Shown here: positions 1-7,087 of the stretch, piece by piece
Layout: each line of letters begins with the position of its first letter
Numbering within the stretch: position 1 is the first letter of the stretch
NCBI GenBank assembly: GCA_902798975.1
Contig: CADBYT010000024.1
Span: 1-36,938, forward strand
Direction: 5' to 3'
Length of the DNA: 36,938 nt
Origin: an uncultured Bacteroidia bacterium
GTDB taxonomy: Bacteria; Bacteroidota; Bacteroidia; Bacteroidales; UBA932
Program-made: the position numbers and the translations under genes
Notes under the pieces: model-generated
Database searches by the model: none
Seen by the model: the letters and a program-made list of their open reading frames with translations, nothing else
Told to the model about the DNA's origin: nothing

Positions 1-118
1 CATCAGCCTGGGTGTCCCTGCCAGCAAGCTCGAGACCACTGCCAACGGTGGTGTTGATCCGATCTTCTTCAACAACGATGTGCTGAGCCGCACCGTGATC
101 ATCAAGCCTGCGAAGTAA
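1..118 (+). CDS. C-terminal end of an unrecognised protein (partial)
   Basis: An open frame runs from the window edge (first full codon at position 2) to a TAA stop at 116-118 and gives 38 residues ending in RTVIIKPAK. The rest of the gene lies outside the window. I do not recognise the family: the tail looks like alternating beta-strand sequence, but this is too short to assign. A strong terminator follows about 30 bases downstream, so this gene ends its transcription unit. Confidence 0.6.
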   Translation, partial: ISLGVPASKLETTANGGVDPIFFNNDVLSRTVIIKPAK

Positions 119-149
119 TTCCTTTCTTTAGAATAAATATTACTCTCCC

Positions 150-185
150 GAGAATCCCCGGCTTCGGCCGGGGATTCTCTTTTTC
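150..185 (+). terminator. Rho-independent terminator
   Basis: A perfect 13-bp stem (150-162 with 167-179) is closed by a TTCG tetraloop and followed by a T run (180-184). It ends the upstream partial gene and separates it from the coiled-coil/zapA unit. Confidence 0.93.
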
Positions 186-215
186 TGTGGTATTGATGTT
201 TTGGTATTAATTTGT

Positions 216-223
216 TATATTTG
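216..223 (+). promoter_or_regulatory. Bacteroidota -7 promoter box (TATATTTG)
   Basis: TATATTTG matches the TAnnTTTG consensus of the Bacteroidota primary sigma factor. It lies 27 bases before the ATG of the coiled-coil gene and just after the terminator, so it most likely drives the coiled-coil/zapA transcript. No clear -33 TTTG at canonical spacing is seen. Confidence 0.6.
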
Positions 224-250
224 CGTATTGTATTTTAGGTATCATCTGCG

Positions 251-520
251 ATGCTCGAAGATATCAAGTCAAATATCGCCAAGTTGGTAGCGCAATACGA
301 GGCTGAAAAGCAGCGGGCGGATACACTTGCCGGGAAGTTGGCGACGAGCGAGGAGAAGTGCCTCCAATACAAGGAGCAGATTGCTGATTTGAACCAACAG
401 ATAGACAATCTCGAGTTACTGCGCGCATTCCAGGCGTCGGGAGATCCTGAAGAGGCGAAGGAGAGGATTGCGCGGCTGATCCGGGAGATTGACAAATGCA
501 TAAAGCTGCTGGAGAACTGA
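251..520 (+). CDS. Small coiled-coil protein upstream of ZapA
   Basis: Encodes 89 residues, nearly all predicted helix with heptad-like spacing (about residues 5-60) and a charged helical tail. There is no signal peptide or membrane segment, so it should be cytoplasmic. It ends one base before zapA starts (stop at 518-520, ATG at 522), which points to translational coupling. By position and shape it could be a partner of the divisome, analogous to ZapB, which is also a short coiled coil acting with ZapA. That is inference: no ZapB signature can be claimed by eye. Confidence 0.8.
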   Translation: MLEDIKSNIAKLVAQYEAEKQRADTLAGKLATSEEKCLQYKEQIADLNQQIDNLELLRAFQASGDPEEAKERIARLIREIDKCIKLLEN

Positions 521-521
521 T

Positions 522-812
522 ATGGCCCAGGACATTACATTGAAGGTTGCGGGCAAGCCGTACCGCCTGAGTGCTGCTACCCCCGAGATGGAGCAGCTGA
601 TGCGGCTCGCCGCCGCGGACGTGTCCGCGATGGTAACCAAGTTCGATGCCCGGTTCCCCGACAGCAGTCCGGAGGACAAGCTGGTCTTCGTGGCTATCCA
701 GGAAGCCGCCGGCAAGCTCTCCGCCCAGAAAAAGATGTCCCGCCTCGTGGAAGAGGTGGAGGCGCTCCAGGGGGATGTTGCTGCCTATCTGGAAGGTATG
801 ACGAAAAAGTAA
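522..812 (+). CDS. zapA: Cell division protein ZapA
   Basis: Encodes 96 residues, the usual ZapA length. The N-terminus (ITLKVAGKPYRLSA) is the beta-hairpin start of ZapA and is followed by a helical half ending in a coiled coil. ZapA bundles FtsZ protofilaments at mid-cell. It is coupled to the coiled-coil gene just upstream and followed by a structured RNA and RNase Y. The order zapA then structured RNA resembles the zapA-ssrS arrangement known in Proteobacteria. Confidence 0.9.
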   Translation: MAQDITLKVAGKPYRLSAATPEMEQLMRLAAADVSAMVTKFDARFPDSSPEDKLVFVAIQEAAGKLSAQKKMSRLVEEVEALQGDVAAYLEGMTKK

Positions 813-813
813 T

Positions 814-966
814 AGCCGTCAGGCCCATCTTCTGAAAACAACAAGTTCTTCGGAACCGGGTCACCTCGCGCTGAGGAAGGCAAGCCCGCCGGACGGGAAG
901 CCCGGAACAGAGCGGAGCCCAAAACATAATCAGAGGCTTTCTGAAAGCTCGGCTGACGGCTTTTTC
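814..966 (+). ncRNA. ssrS: Structured RNA, candidate 6S RNA (ssrS)
   Basis: The spacer after zapA begins with AGCCGTCAG (814-822) and ends with its exact complement CTGACGGCT (953-961), followed by a T run (961-965). A single ~150-nt RNA closed by a 9-bp terminal stem and ending at its own terminator fits this. Inside are short GC hairpins (CCTC/GAGG near 864-876 and CCCG/CGGG near 885-897). Size, long-range closing stem and location directly after zapA match 6S RNA, which inhibits housekeeping RNA polymerase by mimicking open promoter DNA. The identity is inferred from size and synteny; the hairpin and closing stem are seen directly. Confidence 0.6.
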
Positions 967-970
967 TTAT

Positions 971-1008
971 AACAGTATCTGCTTCGATAGATGTAAGTGG
1001 ATACTGTT
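971..1008 (+). promoter_or_regulatory. Inverted repeat in the rny leader
   Basis: AACAGTATC (971-979) and GATACTGTT (1000-1008) form a perfect 9-bp inverted repeat with a 20-base loop, followed by an AT-rich run and then the rny ATG at 1024. It could be an operator or a leader hairpin controlling RNase Y. RNase Y/E genes are often autoregulated through their leaders in other bacteria, so this is a plausible but unproven role. Confidence 0.4.
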
Positions 1009-1023
1009 AATTTTATATATATT

Positions 1024-2562
1024 ATGTTTTTGTACTATATCCTAGCAGCAGTTGCCGGAGCCGCACTGGCCCTTGCAATTTATATACTCGTGAGCCGCTC
1101 GGCATCCAAGGGACGCGCGGATGCCATCATCGAGAAGGCGAACCTGGAAGCCGAAAGCATCAAGCAGCAGAAGATCCTGCAGGCCAAGGAGAAATTCCTC
1201 CAGATGAAAGGTGAGCACGAGAGTTTCGTGAGCAAGAAGAACAACGAGCTCCACGAGCGCGAAAACAATATCAAGTCCCGCGAGGGGCAGCTCAAGCAGC
1301 AGCAGGCCGATCTGGATCGCCGCCAGCATGACCTGGATTCCCAGAAGGGCCAGGTGAACGCCCTGAAGAACAAGCTGGACGCCAAGATGGAGGAGTGCGA
1401 GCGCGTGACCGCCCAGGTCAACAAGGAGCTGGAGAACATTGCCGGCATGTCCGCCGAGGACGCCCGCAAGATGCTGGTCGAGAACATGAAGGCCGAGGCG
1501 CGCAGCGAGGCGCAGGCCTATATCAACGATACGATGGACGAGGCGAGGCTCAACGCCGCCAAGGAGGCGAAGCGCATCGTCATCAATACCATTCAGCGTA
1601 CCGCTACGGAAACGGCCATCGAGAACGCCGTGACCACCTTCCCAATCGAGAACGACGAGGTCAAGGGCCGTATCATCGGCCGTGAGGGCCGCAATATCCG
1701 GGCTCTGGAAGCCGCCACGGGCGTGGAAATCGTCGTGGACGACACCCCGGACGCCATCCTGCTTTCCGCTTTCGATCCGGTCCGCCGCGAGGTGGCGCGC
1801 CTGGCGCTGCATCAGCTGGTGATCGACGGCCGTATCCACCCGGCCCGCATTGAGGAAGTCGTGACCAAGGTGAGCAAGCAGCTCGAGGATGAGATTCTGG
1901 AGACGGGCAAGCGTACCTGCATCGACATGGGTGTCCACGGACTCAATCTGGAGCTGGTCAAGCTGATCGGCCGCATGAAATACCGTTCTTCCTATGGCCA
2001 GAACCTGCTGCAGCACTCGCGCGAAGTGGCAAACATCTGCGCCATCATGGCTTCCGAACTGGGCATGAATCCCAAGGTGGCCCGTCGTGCCGGCTTGCTG
2101 CATGATATCGGCAAGGTCAGCGATCAGGATCCGGAACTGCCGCACGCCCTGCTGGGCGCCAAGCTCGCCGAGCAGTACAAGGAGCGTCCCGAAATCTGCA
2201 ATGCCGTGGGTGCGCACCACGAGGAGATGGAGATGACCTCCATCTACGCGCCGCTGGTGCTCGTCGCCGATGCCATTTCCGGCGCCCGTCCGGGTGCCCG
2301 CCGCGAGGTGATCGAGTCCTACATCAAGCGCCTGAAGGGCATGGAGGATCTGGCCGCGTCTTATCCGGGCGTGACGAAGTCCTACGCCATCCAGGCCGGT
2401 CGCGAGCTGCGTGTGATCGTGGGTGCCGAGGAGGTGTCCGACGAGCAGGCTGCCCGCTTGTCCACCGATATCGCGCAGCGTATCCAGGACGAGATGACCT
2501 ATCCCGGCCAGGTGAAGATCACCGTGATCCGCGAGACGCGTTCCGTCGCCATTGCGAAGTAA
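1024..2562 (+). CDS. rny: Ribonuclease Y
   Basis: Membrane-anchored endoribonuclease that starts decay of mRNAs. The 512-residue product (start at ATG 1024) has an N-terminal membrane helix (about 3-22), a long charged coiled coil (about 30-190), a KH RNA-binding domain with the [15 protein letters not shown] motif near residue 215, and an HD phosphohydrolase domain with HDIGKV near residue 360. The frame is open to a GTG at 997, but that codon lies in an inverted repeat, and ATG 1024 places the membrane helix at the very N-terminus as is normal for the family. The gene follows zapA and the candidate 6S RNA and ends 12 bases before dsbD. Confidence 0.96.
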   Translation: MFLYYILAAVAGAALALAIYILVSRSASKGRADAIIEKANLEAESIKQQKILQAKEKFLQMKGEHESFVSKKNNELHERENNIKSREGQLKQQQADLDRRQHDLDSQKGQVNALKNKLDAKMEECERVTAQVNKELENIAGMSAEDARKMLVENMKAEARSEAQAYINDTMDEARLNAAKEAKRIVINTIQRTATETAIENAVTTFPIENDEVKGRIIGREGRNIRALEAATGVEIVVDDTPDAILLSAFDPVRREVARLALHQLVIDGRIHPARIEEVVTKVSKQLEDEILETGKRTCIDMGVHGLNLELVKLIGRMKYRSSYGQNLLQHSREVANICAIMASELGMNPKVARRAGLLHDIGKVSDQDPELPHALLGAKLAEQYKERPEICNAVGAHHEEMEMTSIYAPLVLVADAISGARPGARREVIESYIKRLKGMEDLAASYPGVTKSYAIQAGRELRVIVGAEEVSDEQAARLSTDIAQRIQDEMTYPGQVKITVIRETRSVAIAK

Positions 2563-2574
2563 TTCCGCCCTGCC

Positions 2575-4428
2575 ATGTCCCGTCTGGTCCTTTTGCTCAC
2601 CCTGCTGCTGCAGCTCACGCCGCAGATTCACTGGAATTCCGAGGTTCGCAAGACTACGGAGGGCAATCAGATTGTCCTGACGGGTGATCTCGATGAGGGG
2701 ATCGACCACGTGACCGGCACGGTCACGTATATGCCCTGCAAGGGCGATGCATGCTACATGCCCGTCGATTGGGACTTCGAGGAATTCTTGCAGGCTGCTG
2801 ACGCTGCCGGCGGAGGGCTGCTCGACCCTGGAAACGCCTCACTGCGTGAGGCCCCTCCCACCGCCGTTGGCGGCGGGCCCCTCCCTCTTACGGAGCCGAG
2901 GGTGGCTACGGTTTCCCGGGCCGACAGCCCATCCGCCCGTAATGCAGCGAATCAGCAGCCCGCTGCGTCCACTCTCTGGGCGCTGATTCTGGAGGCGATT
3001 TTGTGGGGATTTGCGATGCTGCTGACGCCGTGCGTGTTCCCTATGGTGCCGATGACGGTGTCCTTCTTTATGAAGGGCAGCGAAAACCCCCGCCAGGGCC
3101 GCCTGAAAGCCAGCCTCTACGGCCTCTTCATCGTCCTGCTCTACACCATCCCGATCTGCGTCATCATTGGCGTGACCTGGCTCGTAGGCGGCAGCGGCGT
3201 CACGGCCGACATCTTCAACTGGCTCTCGACCCACTGGCTGCCGAATATTATCTTCTTCCTGGTATTCATGATCTTCGCGGCCAGCTTCTTCGGCGCCTTC
3301 GAGATCACGCTGCCGTCCAAATGGACCAACAGCGCAGACAAGAACAGTGACCGGAAAGGCCTCGGCGGCATCTTCTTCCTGGCGCTCACCCTGGTGCTCG
3401 TGAGTTTCAGCTGCACCGGCCCGATCGTTGGCACAGTGCTGATCAAGAGCACGCAAGGGGAGTTCTGGACCCCGATGATCACGATGCTGGCCTTCAGCGT
3501 GGCGTTTGCCCTGCCGTTCACGGTGCTGGCGCTCTTCCCGTCGCTGCTGAAGAAACTCCCCAAGAGCGGCGGCTGGCTGAACTCCGTCAAGGTGGTTCTC
3601 GGCTTCATCGAGATCGCCCTGGGCTTGAAATTCCTCAGCACGGCCGACCAGACTTATCACTGGCACCTGCTGGACCGCGAGGTCTACCTCGCAATCTGGA
3701 TTGCCGTGTTCACGCTGCTGGGACTGTATTTGATCGGCAAGATCCGCTTCAAGCATGATACTCCGCTGGAGTACCTCGGCGTGCCGCGCCTGACGCTGGC
3801 CATCGCCGTGTTCGCCTTCGTGGTGTATCTGCTGCCCGGCATGTGGGGTGCGCCGCTCAAAGCGCTCTCCGGCTACCTGCCGCCGATGGAGACGCAGGAT
3901 TTCGTGCTGGGAGGAGATTCGCCGGTCAGGCCGGCGAATGACGATGCGGTAATGGCGAATGGTTCGTCATTCACCGGCTTGACCGGTGAATCTCAGCCAC
4001 CGCTGCGCATCGCCCACGGGCTGCAGGCGTACGACAATCTTGAAGACGGGCTGGCGGCGGCGAAGGCTGCCGGGAAGCCGGTTTTCCTGGATTTCACGGG
4101 CTATGGCTGCGTGAACTGCCGGGAGATGGAGGCGCGCGTGTGGTCGGATCCGGAAGTGTTGCGACGCCTGCGCGAGGACTTCGTCATCGTGGCGCTGCAT
4201 GTCGACGACAAGACGCGGCTGCCGGAGGACCGTTGGGTCACGAACGACCGCGGCCAGCAGCTCAAAGACGTGGGGCGCGTCAATTCCTACATCGCTCTCC
4301 AGCAGTTCGGCGTCAATGCCCAGCCGAATTACTTTCTCTTAGACGGAGACGGCAACCGCCTTGCCGGTCCCCGTCCCTATAACCTTGACATTCCCGCCTT
4401 CATCGCTTTTCTGGATACTGCTCTATAA
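2575..4428 (+). CDS. dsbD: DsbD-type thiol:disulfide interchange protein with repeat-derived linkers
   Basis: Carries reducing electrons from cytoplasmic thioredoxin across the inner membrane to periplasmic thiols. After a signal segment there is a short remnant of the N-terminal DsbD alpha domain (to about residue 80, with YMPCKGDACYMP), then the multi-helix CcdA-like core with its two key cysteines (C153 in TPCVFP, C280 in SCTGP), then a thioredoxin-like domain with a CVNC active site (C512, C515). The alpha domain lacks the middle expected in the family, as if internally deleted. Two linkers are made of palindromic repeats: residues about 82-128 (DNA 2816-2956) and about 447-474 (DNA 3914-3995). 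All three catalytic cysteine pairs are present, so the protein may work. Confidence 0.93.
   Translation: MSRLVLLLTLLLQLTPQIHWNSEVRKTTEGNQIVLTGDLDEGIDHVTGTVTYMPCKGDACYMPVDWDFEEFLQAADAAGGGLLDPGNASLREAPPTAVGGGPLPLTEPRVATVSRADSPSARNAANQQPAASTLWALILEAILWGFAMLLTPCVFPMVPMTVSFFMKGSENPRQGRLKASLYGLFIVLLYTIPICVIIGVTWLVGGSGVTADIFNWLSTHWLPNIIFFLVFMIFAASFFGAFEITLPSKWTNSADKNSDRKGLGGIFFLALTLVLVSFSCTGPIVGTVLIKSTQGEFWTPMITMLAFSVAFALPFTVLALFPSLLKKLPKSGGWLNSVKVVLGFIEIALGLKFLSTADQTYHWHLLDREVYLAIWIAVFTLLGLYLIGKIRFKHDTPLEYLGVPRLTLAIAVFAFVVYLLPGMWGAPLKALSGYLPPMETQDFVLGGDSPVRPANDDAVMANGSSFTGLTGESQPPLRIAHGLQAYDNLEDGLAAAKAAGKPVFLDFTGYGCVNCREMEARVWSDPEVLRRLREDFVIVALHVDDKTRLPEDRWVTNDRGQQLKDVGRVNSYIALQQFGVNAQPNYFLLDGDGNRLAGPRPYNLDIPAFIAFLDTAL
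2816..2956. repeat. Cluster of short palindromes inside dsbD
   Basis: Three consecutive small hairpins lie in the dsbD reading frame: GCCTCAC/GTGAGGC (2836-2852), CCGCCG/CGGCGG (2861-2876) and CCCTC/GAGGG (2883-2902). They encode a low-complexity Pro/Ala/Ser linker between the alpha-domain remnant and the first membrane helix. The arrangement resembles the intergenic palindrome cluster after dsbD (4481-4516), but the two are not identical, so common origin is an inference. Confidence 0.6.
3914..3995. repeat. Family A palindromic repeat, inverted pair inside dsbD
   Basis: Two family A units in opposite orientation: 3916-3944 (arms ATTCGCCGG and CCGGCGAAT) and 3965-3994 (arms ATTCACCGG and CCGGTGAAT read on the minus strand). 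The whole pair is in frame, free of stops, and encodes the linker between the last membrane helix and the thioredoxin domain. The G:C pair of one copy is an A:T pair in the other, a compensatory change. Confidence 0.85.
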
Positions 4429-4432
4429 ACGA

Positions 4433-4516
4433 GATTCGCCGGTCAAGCCGGCGAATGACGTGTAGCCGGTCTTGGGCGATGCCCCCTTCATAGGGGGCTC
4501 CGCGAAGCGGTGGGGG
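4433..4516. repeat. Intergenic palindromic repeats after dsbD
   Basis: A family A unit (4433-4460, arms ATTCGCCGG and CCGGCGAAT) lies 4 bases after the dsbD stop and is followed by a second palindrome cluster (GCCCCC/GGGGGC at 4481-4498, CCGC/GCGG at 4500-4510). No gene is visible between dsbD and punA; the spacer is made of these repeats. Confidence 0.85.
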
Positions 4517-4526
4517 TTTGAAAGCT

Positions 4527-4552
4527 GATTGCAGCGCTACAGCGCTGCAATC
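4527..4552 (-). terminator. Hairpin at the punA stop codon, possible terminator
   Basis: GATTGCAGCGCT (4527-4538) and AGCGCTGCAATC (4541-4552) are perfect complements. The hairpin covers the last codons and stop of punA. It could end punA transcription, but the T run after it on the minus strand is weak. Confidence 0.45.
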
Positions 4553-5364
4553 ATATTGGAGAAGAGGGTCGTCATCCGCTCGGCGGCAGCGTCTGCCTGC
4601 TTGACGACGTCATCGCCGTCGTTCAGGTTCTTCGGCACATTGTCGAAATTGGCGCAGTTCGTCACCACGCTCATGCCGAAAACGCGCATCCCGCAGTGGC
4701 GGGCGACGATGACCTCCGGAATGGTCGACATGCCGAGCAGGTCGGCGCCGACGGTGCGGTAGAAACGCACCTCGGCCGGCGTCTCATAGGTCGGCCCCGT
4801 GCTGCCGAAATACACGCCCTTGCGGAGTTGAATGTCCATTTCGGCGGCGCATTTCAACGCCAGTTCCTGCAGTTCCAGGTCGTAGGCGCAGGTCATGTCC
4901 GGGAAGCGCGGACCCATCTCGTCGAGGTTCGGTCCGATCAGCGGATTCGGGAACATATTGATATGGTCGCGGATAATCACCAGGTCGCCTACGCGGTAGT
5001 CCGGATTCGCAGCGCCGGCGGCATTGGACACGAAGAGGAACTTCACGCCGAGCACGGCCATGGTGCGCACACCGATGGTCACGAGATCCATCGGGTAACC
5101 CTCATAATAGTGGAAACGGCCCTGCATGGCGATGACGGTCTTCCCGCCCAGGCGGCCGATGATGAAATTGCCCTTGTGGCCTACCGCAGTCGATATCGGG
5201 AAGCCCGGAATGTCGCGGTAGGGGATGACGACAGGCTGTTCGATCCTGTCGGCGAGGCGGCCCAGGCCGCTGCCGAGCACGATGCCCACGACCGGGGCAT
5301 AACCGCCGGTCTGCTGACGGATATAGTCTGCTGCAACTTGATAGGTGCGGATTCTACTGTCCAT
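4537..5364 (-). CDS. punA: Purine nucleoside phosphorylase (PNP family I)
   Basis: Cleaves purine nucleosides with phosphate to the free base and ribose-1-phosphate. The 275-residue protein is full length for the trimeric PNP family and shows its motifs: GSGLG (31-35), GRFHYYEG (82-89), SNAAG (113-117), GPTYETPAE (190-198) with the base-binding Glu, and VVTNCAN (234-240) with the Asn that favours 6-oxopurines such as inosine or guanosine. It lies 21 bases after the deaminase gene in the same operon, which would supply 6-oxopurine nucleosides, so inosine-type or methylthioinosine substrates are both possible. Confidence 0.93.
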   Translation of the reverse strand: MDSRIRTYQVAADYIRQQTGGYAPVVGIVLGSGLGRLADRIEQPVVIPYRDIPGFPISTAVGHKGNFIIGRLGGKTVIAMQGRFHYYEGYPMDLVTIGVRTMAVLGVKFLFVSNAAGAANPDYRVGDLVIIRDHINMFPNPLIGPNLDEMGPRFPDMTCAYDLELQELALKCAAEMDIQLRKGVYFGSTGPTYETPAEVRFYRTVGADLLGMSTIPEVIVARHCGMRVFGMSVVTNCANFDNVPKNLNDGDDVVKQADAAAERMTTLFSNMIAAL

Positions 5365-5385
5365 ACTATTCTCTGTTTTAGTGTA

Positions 5386-6660
5386 TTACGAAATCTTGGC
5401 GAGAACCTTGCGGGCCTCGGTGATAATTTCCCGTTCGCCCGGAATCTCACGGTGGCGCATCAGGAAGCGGCCGTCGCAGATGACGGAGTCGATGCAGTCC
5501 GAATGCGCAGAATAGATGAAATTCGCGAGGAAAGGGCCGGGGGAGAGGAAGAAGGTGTTGTCCGTGTCCACGAGCACGATGTCGGCTACGACGCCTTCCT
5601 CGATGCGCCCGGCGTCGAGCCGCAGCGCTTTCGCTCCGTTGCGCGTGGTCATGTCCAGCAGCTCCGGCAGCGGCAGGGCCGACGGATCTTCACGCCAGGC
5701 CTTCTGGAAAAGGGCCGCGTTCTTCATGGCTTCGAGCATGTCGAGATTGTTGGACGAGGCGCAGCCGTCCGTGCCGAGGCAGAGGTTGATGCCGGCGTCG
5801 CGCATCTCGTTGTAAAGGAAGCGGTAACCGGAAGAGAGTTTGGTGTTGGAGTTGATGTTATGGATGCAATGCACGCCGCGGGCGGCGAGCAATTCGATGT
5901 CGTGCGGGGAGAGCCAGAGGGTGTGGGCGGCCAGCAGGCGCGGCGACAGAACGCCCAGGCGGTCGAGGTATTCGACGGGCGTGAGCCCGCCGTGCTGTAC
6001 CTTGCAGTCTTCGACTTCCTTGCGCGTCTCGCTGAGGTGGATGTGCAGGGGGACGTCGTAGCGGGCGGAGAGCTCGTTGGTCCACACGATCATCTCCTCG
6101 CTGACGGAGTAGATGGCGTGGAAGGCGAGTTCGTAGATGTGCCCCGGGTCGCCCGCGTGCAGGAAAGCCTCGCTCTTGGCCAGGCACTGGTCCTTCTGGC
6201 GTGCGGCCTCTTCGCGGCTGTCCTTGTCCATCACATCGTAGCCCGTGGCGATGCGCATGCCCATCTCGCGGGCGGCCTTGACGGAGGAGTCGAAAAACCA
6301 GTACTGGTCGTTGAAAGTGGTGGTGCCGGTGCGTATCATCTCCAGGCAGGCAACCTTGGTGCCCCAGTACACGAAATCATGGTCCAGGTGCTCCTCGACC
6401 TTCCAGATCTTGGCCAGCCACTCGTGGAAGAGCATGTCCTCGCCGATGCCGCGCATCAGGGACATGGGGGAGTGGGTGTGCATGTTGATGAGGCCGGGAA
6501 TGGCCACCATGCCGGAGCAATCCATCATGTCGAGATCGCCGGCCATGTCCCATTCGGCACATGAACCGACGGGACCGATTTTGCGGATCCGGCCCTGCCC
6601 GATCAGGATGTCCTTGCGTTCATCCCCGAGGGTGACGTCCCTGAGGAGGATGGATGTCAT
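5386..6660 (-). CDS. mtaD: Amidohydrolase: MTA/SAH/adenosine deaminase
   Basis: 424-residue metal-dependent amidohydrolase of the TRZ/ATZ type. The metal ligands are visible: HTH at residues 61-63, HLSE near 205, a His in the AAHTLWL segment, and the Asp of LGTDG near 296. The family deaminates 5'-methylthioadenosine, S-adenosylhomocysteine or adenosine to the inosine form; relatives act on guanine or other ring amines, so the substrate is inferred. Its start overlaps the stop of the DUF3276 gene by one base (TGATG), and PNP follows 21 bases later. Deaminase plus PNP makes a sensible salvage pathway: amino-purine nucleoside to 6-oxo form to free base. Confidence 0.9.
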   Translation of the reverse strand: MTSILLRDVTLGDERKDILIGQGRIRKIGPVGSCAEWDMAGDLDMMDCSGMVAIPGLINMHTHSPMSLMRGIGEDMLFHEWLAKIWKVEEHLDHDFVYWGTKVACLEMIRTGTTTFNDQYWFFDSSVKAAREMGMRIATGYDVMDKDSREEAARQKDQCLAKSEAFLHAGDPGHIYELAFHAIYSVSEEMIVWTNELSARYDVPLHIHLSETRKEVEDCKVQHGGLTPVEYLDRLGVLSPRLLAAHTLWLSPHDIELLAARGVHCIHNINSNTKLSSGYRFLYNEMRDAGINLCLGTDGCASSNNLDMLEAMKNAALFQKAWREDPSALPLPELLDMTTRNGAKALRLDAGRIEEGVVADIVLVDTDNTFFLSPGPFLANFIYSAHSDCIDSVICDGRFLMRHREIPGEREIITEARKVLAKIS

Positions 6661-7001
6661 CAGAGATTCTCGAAATCCGCCTCTCCGAAGCCTTCTGCCG
6701 TGCGCTGGGGGATCTCTCCGTGGAAGCAGTTGTCCCGGATGTAGGCAATCACCTCGTCCAGGCCTTCTGCAAACTTCTCGAAGTCTTCCTTATAGAGGAA
6801 AATCTTGTGCTTGTCGTAGTTGAACGTGCCGTCCGGATTGGTGCGGCGCTTGCTCTCCGTGATCGTAAGATAGAAGTCCTTGCGGCCCTTGGTGGCCTTG
6901 ACATCGAAGAAATAAGTCCGCTTCCCGGCCCTGACGGGCTTGGAGTACACATCTTCTGCATCCCGGCTGTCGTAGCGCGAATCGTAATCGTCTCTGTACA
7001 T
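6660..7001 (-). CDS. DUF3276 family protein (PUR-alpha-like nucleic acid binding)
   Basis: 113 residues. After a short Asp/Arg/Tyr-rich tail (about 1-18), the body (about 20-85; YFFDVKATKGRKDFYLTITE then a DKHKIFLYKEDFEKF segment) has the beta-beta-beta-beta-alpha pattern of the bacterial PUR repeat, a fold that binds single-stranded nucleic acid. The family is almost confined to Bacteroidota and its role is not known in detail. It is the first gene of the deaminase/PNP operon and is divergently transcribed from nusB. Confidence 0.88.
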   Translation of the reverse strand: MYRDDYDSRYDSRDAEDVYSKPVRAGKRTYFFDVKATKGRKDFYLTITESKRRTNPDGTFNYDKHKIFLYKEDFEKFAEGLDEVIAYIRDNCFHGEIPQRTAEGFGEADFENL

Positions 7002-7028
7002 AGCGTTATTTTGGTTGATATCTTATTA

Positions 7029-7036
7029 CAAAAATA
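7029..7036 (-). promoter_or_regulatory. -7 promoter box for the DUF3276/mtaD/punA operon
   Basis: On the minus strand this reads TATTTTTG, a match to TAnnTTTG, 28 bases before the ATG of the DUF3276 gene. It faces away from the nusB promoter in the same short spacer. Confidence 0.55.
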
Positions 7037-7058
7037 GGTTTTTTTATGGATTACTTGT

Positions 7059-7066
7059 TATCTTTG
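7059..7066 (+). promoter_or_regulatory. -7 promoter box for nusB (TATCTTTG)
   Basis: TATCTTTG is a clean TAnnTTTG box, with a T tract at 7039-7045 in the -33 area. Because it lies inside the longest possible nusB frame, it shows that nusB starts downstream, at ATG 7088. Confidence 0.7.
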
Positions 7067-7087
7067 CAGACAAATTTGTTTGAAAGT

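Noticed and set aside
1042-2709. A 555-codon open frame opposite rny
   Set aside because: Leu/His/Gly-rich mirror of the rny codons with no recognisable motif; rny has KH and HD domains.
3900-4520. Regularly repeated units as a CRISPR array
   Set aside because: The units are palindromes in both orientations with irregular spacing, no constant-length spacers and no cas genes.
4696-6564. A 622-codon open frame on plus across punA and mtaD
   Set aside because: It spans two genuine minus-strand genes and their spacer and shows no family features.
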